Positions 1 through 10,068 of a stretch of DNA of 42,094 nucleotides are shown here, piece after piece (the stretch's first letter is position 1; every line of letters starts with the position of its first letter). This DNA is from Zygnema cylindricum. Its lineage: Eukaryota; Streptophyta; Zygnematophyceae; Zygnematales; Zygnemataceae. Below the pieces are notes generated by a model. It saw only the letters and a list, made by a program, of their open reading frames with translations, was not told where the DNA came from and ran no database searches. The translations under genes were made by a program, and so were the position numbers. The stretch is taken from assembly GCA_037447655.1 (NCBI GenBank), contig JBBHKE010001458.1:5058-47151 (forward strand), given 5' to 3'.

Positions 1-882
1 ATCTTAATTACGTAACATTATATCCGTGAATTAAGATTATCCCTAAGCAAATCAGTCTGTTTTGTATCTTAGTTGGTGAATAATCCTAGTTACAATTAAG
101 ATTAATGACTAAACGAATCCCTATTAGAATTAAGTGCCTATATTACAATGCATTAATTCTAATAAAGCAACCCAACGGGCACCTTATTAAAGTTAAAGGT
201 CCATATTTAAAGTCAAACAACACCCGTTCTCCCCGCGAGCGACATGGAAATTAAAATTAATCACTGATTTCAATGCAAGTTATGTGAAGCGAAACGTAAA
301 CACGGAATACCAGTCGTTATAGTTTCCTTCATTCACAATATGAAACTGAACTCAATAAACGTATTAAAGCTGTACGGTTACGGAGCGTTAAAGGGTAACT
401 GGGTTTTACAACCCGAATCATGGAATCGATATTATCTAGTGACAGTGTACGTTAAGTCCTATATTGTCCTCACACCTCTTTTATTGTAATAATGTTCACC
501 GCGGGTGAAAAACAGTTATTAGAGTTATGATTAAATTTGAGTGAAAGGACATAAATCCGTACGTTTTGATGATTTGTACCTGTACCTGTTTTAGTGTGTA
601 ATTATGAAGGCGTATTAATTATTAACTCGGGAACCCAAAATAGAATTATGGATTAATTACACTGGAAGGACGCGACGTGGTACGGACTGTCAGATTTGTT
701 ACTTCTGCCTATTTTAACGTATATGTAATGACGGCGGATTCTGTATACCTAAATCAACGTTACGGAGAAATTACAATTAAACATTATTTTGAAAATGTGA
801 TTGATACACGATTTAGCGTAAATGACACTAATTCATTATTCACACTAATAATTTCTATACGCTAATAACGATTCACGGTGTA
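1..882. mobile_element. Diverged MITE-like AT-rich element, left end outside window
   Basis: No gene is seen here. The right end (861-882) reads CGCTAATAACGATTCACGG then TGTA, which matches the terminal inverted repeat of a MITE family found many times in this window (e.g. 12691-12884). An internal stretch near 676-720 (GGTACGGACTGTCAGAT) is shared with the member at 1720-2188. The partner left terminus is not visible, so the element either starts before base 1 or is decayed. Open frames here are short and show no codon signal. Confidence 0.5.
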
Positions 883-1721
883 GTGTTGTGTATCGGTAAG
901 GATTTGCCGATAACCGATATGGGCCTTTTTTCGGGGACCCGATAATCGATATATTGGTACGATATATCGCTATCGGTCTTATTGCCGATAACGATAACTC
1001 TTAGCGATAACTGTACGAGCCGTACAGATAACTGTACGGCATGTACACTCAACTGTAGGTCTTATTCCCCCGACGCGCCCTACTCACAACCCCTGAGGTA
1101 CCTACCAATCAGATCATTTGTACAAGCCGAAAGTACAGTATCCAGCATAAGATGTGTACGACTTTAGTACGGCTACATTTATAGCGATGTACCTTTCACA
1201 TCCGACGTCGTGACTTTGTCCATTTATTTTTTGGGATCCACTGGAAACCTGCCACGTGTCAATCCGTCGGCCTTTTTGGCAAAAGCCGCCAAAAAAGCCA
1301 TTCCGAGATGTCGGCGCTCACGTTGACCGTCTGCTCGTATTTTATCATTGAATGTCGTCCGTTCGATTCCGGCGGCGCGCATAATGTTTTTTGCATCCGT
1401 TGTACTTTGTGTCTGCCATCTTTTTACCGTTCCATGATAACCAGTTTATCGGTATAATTCCGTACGTTCCCGTAAAATTTATGTTCAGTAACCGCCCAAA
1501 AAGTACCACAAAGTGCAACGTATTTTTTCGTCAAATTCCGTACATTTTCCGTAAAAAACCGTACATTTCTCGTAAATTTCCCATTCAGTTTTCCGGACAG
1601 AAAGCACTCCGGACAGAAAGTACAGAAAGTACAAATATATCGGGACCGCTGACCGTTCGATAACCGATAACTATCGGTATCGGTGTTATCGCGATAGCTT
1701 TTTTACCGATACACAACACTA
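881..1721. mobile_element. Non-autonomous hAT-like DNA element, short copy
   Basis: The ends are perfect inverted repeats: TAGTGTTGTGTATCGGTAA at 881 and its reverse complement ending at 1721. Subterminal DNA is rich in TATCGG/CCGATA words, as in many hAT elements. The middle holds GTACGG-type short repeats and no coding frame. A longer relative lies at 14390-16165. A clean 8-bp target duplication is not visible here, because the element sits exactly between two MITE ends (…GGTGTA and TATGACCGCG…). Superfamily assignment is inference from TIR style. Confidence 0.6.
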
Positions 1722-2188
1722 TGACCGCGAATCTCTATTAGCGTACATGACGCTAATTGGGGTACCTCTTTTTTTAAGGCAAATTCTCAAATAGAATAAA
1801 GTACGCTAAATGTTTCTGAACGTTATTTGAGGTACCCCGCTCAATGCGGTTCATAACTGTATTGAAGTGCCCTTTTAAATAGTGTGGTGTACGGACTGTC
1901 AGATCTGTACTACTCCATACCTTTTTAACTTTAAAAGTACAGAAAATATAATTATATATAATTGCGTGAATATTTTCCGGCATACGCAGATGTCAAAAAA
2001 CGCGACATCGTACGATTTGAACAATTTTGTACATTTACATATTTTAGTATGGACATATTATGTGCCGAAATTTTTTACATGATTAATTAGCATCATGGTG
2101 TACCCGAAAAAACACAATTTACCGTAAAGTACGCTAATTGTTTCATTACGCTATATTTTTTACTACGCTAATAGCGATTAACGGTGTA
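1720..2188. mobile_element. MITE with TA-flanked TIRs
   Basis: The left end TGACCGCGAATCTCTATTAG and right end CTAATAGCGATTAACGGTG are imperfect inverted repeats bounded by TA. Internal sequence is AT-rich with repeats of GTACGCTAA and no gene. It belongs to the same family as 12691-12884 and 17672-17923. A TA target site suggests Tc1/mariner (Stowaway-like) mobilisation, which is inference. Confidence 0.6.
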
Positions 2189-2199
2189 GTATTTGCGCC

Positions 2200-2434
2200 A
2201 TTTAGTTTAGTGCTAGCACCTTTAGAACTACGCGCAATATAGATTTTGGATTTCCTTACGAATCAATACACCGTACGGCACATAGTGCAGCTGGTTTGGA
2301 GGGTTCAGCTTTATATGACGACTGCATCCCGGACGGTCACGATCTACCCACGTGGCGTACATCGGCCACCAGAGCGGAACCTCCTGTCCTAGGGCTGTAG
2401 CCCCATATACTTGCCAAAGGCCATGGCAGGGTTC
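2200..2434 (+). promoter_or_regulatory. Putative eS7 promoter with G-box
   Basis: This is the unique DNA between the last upstream transposon and the presumed first exon of the eS7 gene. A palindromic G-box core CACGTG lies at 2349-2354. Possible TATA-like words are TTTATATG near 2310 and CATATAC near 2404. Transcription probably begins at the pyrimidine run CTTTTCC around 2434, a TOP-like start common in ribosomal protein genes. The start site is inferred, not shown. Confidence 0.4.
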
Positions 2435-2500
2435 TTTTCCTGCCGCTTCCTCTCTCGTAGAGGGCCTCACCCCTCGATTCATCTCGGCGCTTCCTCTGAG
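2434..2500 (+). other. Putative non-coding 5' exon of eS7 gene
   Basis: A pyrimidine-rich leader (CTTTTCCTGCCGCTTCC…) ends in CCTCTGAG followed by the strong donor GTGAGT at 2501. The next acceptor is CCCGCAG at 3423-3429, 17 bases upstream of the eS7 ATG at 3447. The 929-base intervening segment would be a 5'-UTR intron. No start codon in this exon is in frame with the protein. Confidence 0.5.
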
Positions 2501-3446
2501 GTGAGTTTGGTATTTGTCATGCCTCGCATATTACATATTTACCCTAAGCCCTTTTTACAGTCTGGCGCTCTTTTCTGCAAAACCTTCTACTCTGTCTCAA
2601 AGATTTAACGAGATTTTCATGTATGTGTTAGGTAGGGGATGATGCGCTTTCTTACTAGTAAGGCAGGTCTTTATAAGGAAGCGCCACATTTAATGCTGAG
2701 ATAGATAGGACATAAATTACAGACAGTGCACTATACTGTACCTGTTCTCCAATTGTGAGAAACTCCTTGTTACCATTTTTTCCTCGTTGTTTTAAATACC
2801 TTCGAATGAGTTACCTTGCAATTATTATTAAGTTGTGAAAAAAATATGTGGTGGAACATATGCCAGCTTTCATTTAGGTGTTTGAGTAAGGTATCCATTT
2901 TTCTGAGCCTAGAGAATCTGAAAACCCCTGTCATTTCCTATTGTCTTTTTCTCCTGGAAAACTTATTAAGCTTTCAGCTGGTGGTTAACACCAAAGCACG
3001 TAATTCTTCCTCTAGTTATGACTTTCTTCTCAGTTGTACCAAACTCACAAGTTTCAGTTTGGTAGAAACCTGCTGCTAGCCTCAGGAGTAATTTAAGGCG
3101 AAAAAGCACATGAACCAGTGGTTTTCCTGATCTTGTGTTCTAAGATAGTTGACAAAGAGCTCTGTTTGGCTTGTCCTTGGCACATTTAGATGTTACCTTA
3201 GGGCATTTTAGGGCATGAGGGATTTTGCCCTAGATTCTTACAATCTGATTCACTTTTTTTTCTTGCCTCCTCCTCCCCCTTCTCCTCCTCTTCCTCGTCC
3301 TCCTCTTCCTCCTTCTGCACTTCCTAACCTTTCTGGTGTTTTTTGGACAGTCTGCCATCCTGCTTGTTCATAGTGTAGCTCACAAGGGCTTACCATCCTA
3401 AATTTCCTGTTGCTGTGCTTTTCCCGCAGAACACAGAGAGGCAGCC

Positions 3447-6400
3447 ATGTTGACAGCGCGGAGGAAGATTCAGAAGGAGAAGGGACTGGAACCCGATGAG
3501 CTGGAAGAAACTGTTGCACAGGTGAGGCAGCTGTCCCCTTAATTTATTGCACGCTGCATGGTATCATTAGAGCTCAATAGCCTTCACAGTACTGAAAGGG
3601 GTGGAGGAATGGCAGGAGATATAATGGCATTCATGTGAAAAGTCTGGTCTAACAGCACACAGTGTTTGTCTGCATTAGTTCTTAATTGCTTTTTTCGATC
3701 TCTCAAGTTTTTAGTGTCAATGCCGTTACAGGCTCGCTGTACCCTTACAAAATTTGTGATCCTTGCCTTTTAAGTCAGCTTCATGTTGCAATAATGGTTT
3801 GTTGAATTGTGGCTGTGGTTGCTTTTTATGTTGGAAATGATGAGGAACAATTGTCGCCCCAGTCCTACATGTGAGGCTTTGCCCACTCTGAGGATTGACC
3901 TTTGCACGTCAGTCTGATTCAACTGCAACCAGTTTACCTACTATTAAATTAGTTTCTCTTGTCCTGAGTTGTCTGGCTCCGTCTTGGTTGTTATGTCTTT
4001 AAGAAACTAGGGAATATTTTTCAAAGAAACTAAGGAATAATTTTAAAGTAATTCTAGACGTTTAGAATTTTTGTCCTTTTTTTGGTCCGTAAGCTTTCAA
4101 TAGCTGCAGCATGTGCACTTTGCCCTGTACTTGAATCTCAAGAATTTGCAAAAGAAATTTGTGCCAAGGTTGCTGCTCTTTCTTTATCTTGGAATTGATA
4201 AGGATTAATTGTCACCCAACTTACATCTGCGGCTTGGCCCACTCTCTTTTTGCACTGGTATTGTTATTGTGTTCTTTATGTCTGAGATTCTGAAAACTCT
4301 ACCTCGGCATGTTACGGTTCTACGCAACCTATAAAATTTTTCTGTATTCTGGTTTTTCTTGGAGTGGATGCCACGCATGCTAGTGCCATGAACCCGTGAC
4401 TTGCAAATTTGCCGTGGTTTATGTTGGAAGTGATGAGGAACAATTGTCGCCCCAGTCCTACATGTGAGGCTTTGCCCACTCTGAGGATTGACTTTGCACG
4501 TCAGTTTGATTCAACAATGTGCAGTTATGTTATTGCAAATGTTATTGTTCATTGGACTGAGGATTTGAAAACGCTCCCCCATAGGTTATAGTGCTTCTTA
4601 ACTATGGACTTTTCTGTTTTTTTCTTTTATTCTAGTGTATGCCCATTTATTTACTACAGATATTATAGCGTTTCCCACATGCTTGTGTCATGAACCTGTA
4701 ACTTACAAACTTGCCGTGGTTTATGTTGGAAGTGATGAGGAATAATTGTCGCCCCAGTCCTACATGTGAGGCTTTGCCCACTCTGAGGATTGACTTTTGC
4801 ACGTCAGTCTGATTCAACAATGTGCAGTCATTTTATTGCAAATATGAGTGTTCAAAGGTGTGAGGTTTCGAAAACGCTGCCCCAGACGTTATAGTGCTTC
4901 TTAACCTTTGCACTTTTCTGGTTTTTTCTTTTGTTCTGGAGTGTATGCCAACTTATGAACTACATATTATAGCGTTTCCCATATGCTAATGTCATGAAGC
5001 TTTTACTTGCCAAATGGCGGAGATTTATGTTGGAAGTGATGAGGAATAATTGTCGCCCCAGTCCTACACGTGTGGCTACGCCCCACTCTGAGGATTGACT
5101 TTTGCACGTCAGTCTGATCCAACAGTTTGACTTCGCAGTTTTTTTTTCTGTTGATATCCAGCTTTCTTGGGCTGTTGGCATTAATGCCCTTGTTTTCCTG
5201 GGTGATGTTTATTTATGCTGATATATTTATTTGTTAGATAACGACGAGGTCTTTAAACCTGGCCATTGATGTCAGCCTGAGCTTTGCAGCTTGTGGTTTG
5301 GCTGTTGTCTTTTTTTATGTTGGAATTGATGAGGAACAATTGTCGCCCCAGTCCTACATGTGAGGCTTTGCCCACTCTGAGGATTGACTTTGCACGTCAG
5401 TCTGATCCAACAGTAGCTAGCGGATTGAATTGACAAATTCTTGTTGCTTTTTTTCCCAAGCTCTGATGATATGTTGGTGTTAATGTTTTACCGTGTTAAA
5501 GCTTTTAAGTATTGCTGATCCTTTTTATTTTATGTATATGTTAAATAACTAGAAGCTCCATAAGCCTGGTTTAAAAATCAATGTCAAGAAGTTTATAATT
5601 TTTAATGTAGCTGTGGTCACTTCTGATGTTGGATGTGATGAGGAACAATTGTCGCCCCAGTCCTACATGTGCGGCTTTGCCCACTCTGAGGATTGACTTT
5701 TGCATGTCAGTCTGATTCAACAATGTGCAGTCATTTTATTGCAAATATGAGTGTTCAATGGTGTGAGGTTTTGAAAATGTTGCCCCAGACGATATAGTGC
5801 TTCTTAACCTTTGGACTTTTCTGGTTTTTCCTTTTGTTCTAGAGTGTATGCCCACTTATTAACTACATGTTATAGCGTTTCCCATATGCTAATGTCATGA
5901 AGCTCTTACTTGCCAAATGGCGGAGATTTATGTTGGAAGTGATGAGGAATAATTGTCGCCCCAGTCCTACACGTGTGGCTACGCCCCACTCTGAGGATTG
6001 ACTTTTGCACGTCAGTCTGATCCAACAGTTTGACTTCGCAGTTTTTTTTTTCTGTTGATATCCAGCTTTCTTGGGCTGTTGGCATTAATGCCCTTGTTTT
6101 CCTGGGTGATGTTTATTTATGCTGATATATTTATTTGTTAGATAACGACGAGGTCTTTAAACCTGGCCATTGATGTCAGCCTGAGCTTTGCAGCTTGTGG
6201 TTTGGCTGTTGTCTTTTTTTATGTTGGAATTGATGAGGAACAATTGTCGCCCCAGTCCTACATGTGAGGCTTTGCCCACTCTGAGGATTGACTTTGCACG
6301 TCAGTCTGATCCAACAGTAGCTAGCGGATTGAATTGACAAATTCTTGCTGCTTTTTTCCCAAGCTCTGATGATATGTTGGTGTTAATGTTTTACCGTGTT

Positions 6401-9011
6401 AATGCTTTTATGTATTGCTGATCCTTTTTATTTTATGTATATGTTAAATAACTAGAAGCTCCATAAGCCTGGTTTAAAAATCAATGTCAAGAAGTTTATA
6501 ATTTTTAATGTAGCTGTGGTCACTTCTGATGTTGGATGTGATGAGGAACAATTGTCGCCCCAGTCCTACATGTGCGGCTTTGCCCACTCTGAGGATTGAC
6601 TTTGCACGTCAGTCTGATCCAACAAGGAGTACTCCTACAAGTGCATAATTTAGGTTGTGCTGTCCTTAGTAGTGCACATGTAAGGAGTAGCAGAATCATA
6701 CCGATTTCAGAGTTATATGTTAGACTTAGCCTTTTGTGGTTAAATCATCTCACACCAGTTGCCTTGATCATTTGATGCATTTGGTGACATTCCTTTTGTA
6801 TCAATGCTCTAATTATCTTATGCATTCATGCTCGGTAGCAAGGATGCCCAAAGAGTTTAATGTCATGTGCTAATTCTTAAGTTTGATGCAGTGCTGTAAT
6901 TTTAACTTTAATTTCTCATAGCAATGCTGTCCATGTTGATTTTGTATCAAGAATGCCAATTAGCCTTGCTCCTGTCACTTCAAGACTTGATGCTGGATAC
7001 TTTTTTCATCCAAAGAGTTTTATGCAAGAGATAAGCACGGGTTTAGAAAATGCACTTTATGTTTAAAGTCAGCTGGATTGAGAAACTTGTTCAGCTTTTT
7101 GGTGGATGTGTAGGCTTTGTTTGACTTGGAAGCTACAAATCAGGAGTTGAAAAGTGACCTGAGAGACTTGTACATCAATTCTGCAAGGTGAGCCAGTTTT
7201 GCTTTTATTATTCTACTGTTACTGTATGTTTTGTGGGATATGATATTTGTGACCTAGGAATTGTTTGGCTATTGAGAAGACAATAGCTCTTCAGAACTAT
7301 ATTAAATGACCAAGGTCGTTGAAATTTAATGCCTCCAATTTCTTCTGGATGAGGTGGTACTACCTTCAAGTTGTGTGCATTGCGTGCACTGTGGTCACTA
7401 TTTAATGGACGGGGGATCATTTTTAGCTGTAGTTGAATTGAGGGTAGCATTTCAGGTCAAATATTTTCAAGATAATTTGACTTAATTCATCTTGTATTTT
7501 CTGTGGTAGTATTTTTTTCACTATTAGCAAATCAGAAGGTGGTCCTTTATTTCTTTTTTTATGTTTTTTGAAATTAACCCTACTTTTTTTTATTGTTTGG
7601 AATTACAGAGAGATTGATGTCTCCAGCAGCCGAAAGGCTATCATTGTCCATGTGCCTTACCGTCTCCGAAAAGCTTTCCAGAAGATCCATGCTCGGCTTG
7701 TGCGTGAGTTGGAGAAGAAGTTCAGTGGCAAGGTGAGCAGGTTTATCTTGGTCCTTCGTAATTAATTGTGTTAGCAGTCAGGTATTTGTTTTAAAATTTA
7801 AGCTTTTCATATGAAGTCACCCTACATCAGGAATTGGCAAGGGCTGTTCTTTACTGTGGGGTTGCTGCATCCTTTTCCTTTTCACCACCGACATTTTTCC
7901 CCGTCTTGTCAACGTGTGCCTTGTGCCTCAGACAATGTGTAGAAGTGAAAGCTGGGTCTCCACTGATTTGGTGTAACAGTTGCAACATCCAAGTTTTGCA
8001 TCGCTTGTTTAACGCACAGCTGGTCTATCTAAAGAACGCTTCGTAAATTTGCAGACTACTAAATTTTGAATTACGCAATGCTGAAGCTTTTTTCACTTAG
8101 AGAAACCTTCACGGTGTAGTCAAACCTAGTGTTGCATCGGCTTGTGAAAGCACACAGCTGGTATAGTCAAAGAAGGCTTCACCTAAGTTTGCAGCCAGGA
8201 CTTAATTGTGAATCATTCTATTCCGATGTTTTTTCCACTTGGAGGAACCTTCGTGGTTTTTTTGAGTGCAGCACCCGCGCCTGTGTGGTTACCATGGAGT
8301 TGTGGTTTTTACTTCTCTGGTTGAGTGCTCTTAAGTACCAACTTCAGACCTTTTACTGGAAGTTCTCTACTGAACTTTTCCGATTATATGTTCTCGTGGA
8401 CAGGATGTCGTCATTGTGGCTACTCGTCGGATAATGAAGCCTCCCAAGAAGGGTTCTGCTGCAGTCCGACCACGCAGCCGTACCTTGACCGCTGTGCATG
8501 AAGCTATTTTGGAGGATCTGGTTTTCCCTACAGAAATTGTTGGCAAGCGCGTGCGTTTCCGCCTTGATGGCTCGCGTATTATGCGGGTGAGTACACTAAG
8601 TCTTTAGTAATCACTTGCTCACTATCACTTGTTTGTGGAGGCTGGTGTACTTGTTTCTTCAACTAACTTTTTCTAATGGATAGTCTTTCATCTCCGGCGT
8701 TTTTTTTCTCTGTAGTTCTATGCTTGAATTATGCCCTGCATGTTTGTGGAGAACGATGCGAGCTCATGAGGAAATCTTAGCCGACTTTTTATGCCAGCTG
8801 ACCTTTTTCCCTTTTTTTCATGCAATTTCAGAATTGTAAGTGGTCCCCTATTTGCTGAACTTTTGTTTTGGTTTTTATGCAGGTTTATCTTGACCCCAAG
8901 GAGCGCAACAGCACAGAGTACAAGCTGGAGACTTTTGGGGGGGTGTACAAGAAGTTGACTGGCAAGGAGGTTACCTTTGAGTTCCCTATCACAGAAGGCG
9001 TTGCAGCCTGA
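3447..9011 (+). CDS. RPS7: 40S ribosomal protein eS7 (S7e family), five coding exons
   Basis: This encodes small-subunit ribosomal protein eS7, which acts in the cytosolic 40S subunit. Coding exons are 3447-3521, 7114-7187, 7609-7732, 8404-8586 and 8883-9011. They join in phase to 194 residues, close to the about 190 usual in plants. The start is [20 protein letters not shown]; the middle holds [20 protein letters not shown] and IMKPPKKGS; the end is [15 protein letters not shown]…GVAA. These are the hallmark segments of the family. Every donor is GTGAG and every acceptor ends in AG. The second intron (3522-7113) is unusually long and houses a snoRNA array, so splicing of this highly expressed gene would release the guides. 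Nothing in the coding sequence looks broken. Confidence 0.96.
3829..3923 (+). ncRNA. C/D-box snoRNA, array copy 1
   Basis: C box ATGATGA is at 3837-3843 and D box CTGA at 3914-3917. The terminal stem pairs TGTTGGA with TTCAAC. An internal CTGA (D' candidate) follows GCCCACT. The D-box guide contains TTTGCACGTCAG. It is the first and most isolated copy in the long eS7 intron. Confidence 0.85.
4187..4260 (+). pseudogene. Decayed C/D-box snoRNA copy
   Basis: Similarity to the array unit is clear in TTGGAATTGAT, ATTGTC, TTACAT, GCGGCTT and GCCCACTCT. However, the C box reads TTGATAA, the central segment is eroded, and the D guide and D box are missing. It is probably non-functional. Confidence 0.6.
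4422..4516 (+). ncRNA. C/D-box snoRNA, array copy 2 (D box mutated)
   Basis: C box GTGATGA is at 4430-4436 and the terminal stem TGTTGGA/TTCAACA is present. The position of the D box (4506-4509) reads TTGA instead of CTGA. Guide TTTGCACGTCAG is intact. The D-box change may abolish stability, so this copy may be on the way to becoming a pseudogene. Confidence 0.75.
4724..4819 (+). ncRNA. C/D-box snoRNA, array copy 3
   Basis: C box GTGATGA 4732-4738, D box CTGA 4809-4812, stem TGTTGGA/TTCAACA, guide TTTGCACGTCAG. Its 3' half and downstream flank (AATGTGCAGTCATTTTATTG) are shared with copy 6. Confidence 0.85.
5028..5124 (+). ncRNA. C/D-box snoRNA, array copy 4
   Basis: C box GTGATGA 5036-5042, D box CTGA 5114-5117, stem TGTTGGA/TCCAACA (perfect). 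The segment before the internal CTGA differs from most copies (GTGGCTACGCCCCACT), while the D guide is unchanged. It is nearly identical to copy 7, 903 bases downstream. Confidence 0.85.
5318..5412 (+). ncRNA. C/D-box snoRNA, array copy 5
   Basis: The C box is slightly off consensus (TTGATGA, 5326-5332). D box CTGA 5402-5405. Perfect stem TGTTGGA/TCCAACA. Guide TTTGCACGTCAG intact. Partner of copy 8. Confidence 0.82.
5627..5722 (+). ncRNA. C/D-box snoRNA, array copy 6 (chimeric)
   Basis: C box GTGATGA 5635-5641, D box CTGA 5712-5715. The 5' half and upstream flank match copy 9 exactly, whereas the 3' half and downstream flank match copy 3. The copy therefore spans a crossover junction. The guide has one change (TTTGCATGTCAG) that still permits a G-U pair with the proposed target. 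Confidence 0.85.
5931..6027 (+). ncRNA. C/D-box snoRNA, array copy 7
   Basis: C box GTGATGA 5939-5945, D box CTGA 6017-6020, stem TGTTGGA/TCCAACA. Sequence and both flanks repeat copy 4. Confidence 0.85.
6222..6316 (+). ncRNA. C/D-box snoRNA, array copy 8
   Basis: C box TTGATGA 6230-6236, D box CTGA 6306-6309, stem TGTTGGA/TCCAACA. Repeats copy 5 with its flanks. Confidence 0.82.
6530..6624 (+). ncRNA. C/D-box snoRNA, array copy 9
   Basis: C box GTGATGA 6538-6544, D box CTGA 6614-6617, stem TGTTGGA/TCCAACA, guide TTTGCACGTCAG. It is the last copy. The intron continues without further copies to 7113. Confidence 0.85.
7992..8256 (+). repeat. Diverged tandem duplication (about 136-bp offset) in eS7 intron 4
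   Basis: Shared blocks are TTGCATCG.CTTGT, CACAGCTGGT, TCAAAGAA.GCTTC-like, AAGTTTGCAG, CACTT and GGAACCTTC, in the same order in both halves (7998 versus 8134). The function is unknown. A guide RNA of another class was considered but no convincing fold or box pair was found. Confidence 0.5.
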
Positions 9012-9093
9012 GCTTCTTTCACAGCCTCAGATCAATAGACAGATGGTGCCTCCGTAGGTATTTTTGCTGCTTATGGCCATCAGAAATGAGATG

Positions 9094-9099
9094 AATAAA
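9094..9099 (+). terminator. Poly(A) signal of eS7 gene
   Basis: AATAAA lies 83 bases after the eS7 stop codon, in an otherwise unremarkable 3' UTR. Cleavage position not determined. Confidence 0.6.
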
Positions 9100-10068
9100 G
9101 CTCAACTGTTTTGCCCGTTGTTTACAGGTGATTTGAATGTGGTTTGTTTGCAATGTGAGTGATGAAGTGAGTTTACATCATGGCATTTTCATGCAGTGCG
9201 GGATTCTTTATTTGTGACAGGGTGGGAGGAGTCGGTGACAGTAACTGTCCTTCTAACCTTTTCTTCTATTATGATGTGTAACTAAAAAAGTGTCTTAATA
9301 TGCTTTAGGCCACGATCTGAATGGTGAGCGGGTCAAATATTTGCATTTGAAGATAAAACGACCAAACCACTCAGCTTGCCAGATGGCTATGGTTGGAGCA
9401 GGTTGCATTCAAAATTTAAAACATTCAGCATGTGAACAGGGAAATCGACATATCCTTGGATGCATTTTTTGTCTATGAACTTGTTGACTCATTTTGCATG
9501 TGACTAGTCGGTCTTAAAACACTCCCAGGAGAACTTTCATACTAAAGGTTGATTCAATCATAGGCTGGAATTCAATCCGGATCATAATACACTTAGCAGC
9601 TGTGTAAAGGTAACCAACTTTACCAGAAATGGGATTTTTATCAATTTTTCCCCTAAAAAAGTGAAGGAATTCTTACCGAAAGATGGAAGTTATGTATTCA
9701 CAAATGAAGCTCAGAGTAATCTTGATGTGGCAAAGATTGTGAGAGAGGAACAATATAGTCTCTCCAGAAATTGCTTATGTGATTATGTAAGCTAATTTAT
9801 TCATACTCAAGAAGTCGATAATATTCAAACCGTCTGACATTTGTAAATTATTAATGATTCACAAGCTGGATAAATCGCCCAAATTTGATGTATGTACCAT
9901 TTTTACCAGATTTTTCAATCTTGTCAAAGCAACTCAATTCTCCAGTTTTAGCATGTATACGTAAATCTCTAAACTTAACCAATTTAGCAGATTTACCACA
10001 GTACAAAATCTTCCATCTTTACATGTTTCCCTAAACTTGCCGGAATAACCAATTTTTTAAAAATTAGC
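9100..10068. other. Intergenic, no gene seen
   Basis: Unique AT-rich DNA between the eS7 3' end and the next MITE. There is no long open frame, no repeat family recognised and no RNA gene signature. Confidence 0.6.

Larger units (their letters stand above)
4724..6624 (+). repeat. 903-bp tandem duplication of a three-snoRNA block
   Basis: Copies 3-4-5 and 6-7-8 lie at constant offsets of 903-904 bases (4724/5627, 5028/5931, 5318/6222), and copy 9 lies another 903 after copy 6. Spacer DNA between copies is near-identical between the units (for example the stretches starting at 5125 and 6028), so the duplication is recent relative to the spread of the snoRNA itself. Confidence 0.9.

Noticed and set aside
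7992-8256. H/ACA snoRNA pair
   Set aside because: An ANANNA-like word exists in one half only and no ACA at the expected 3' position; listed as a plain repeat.
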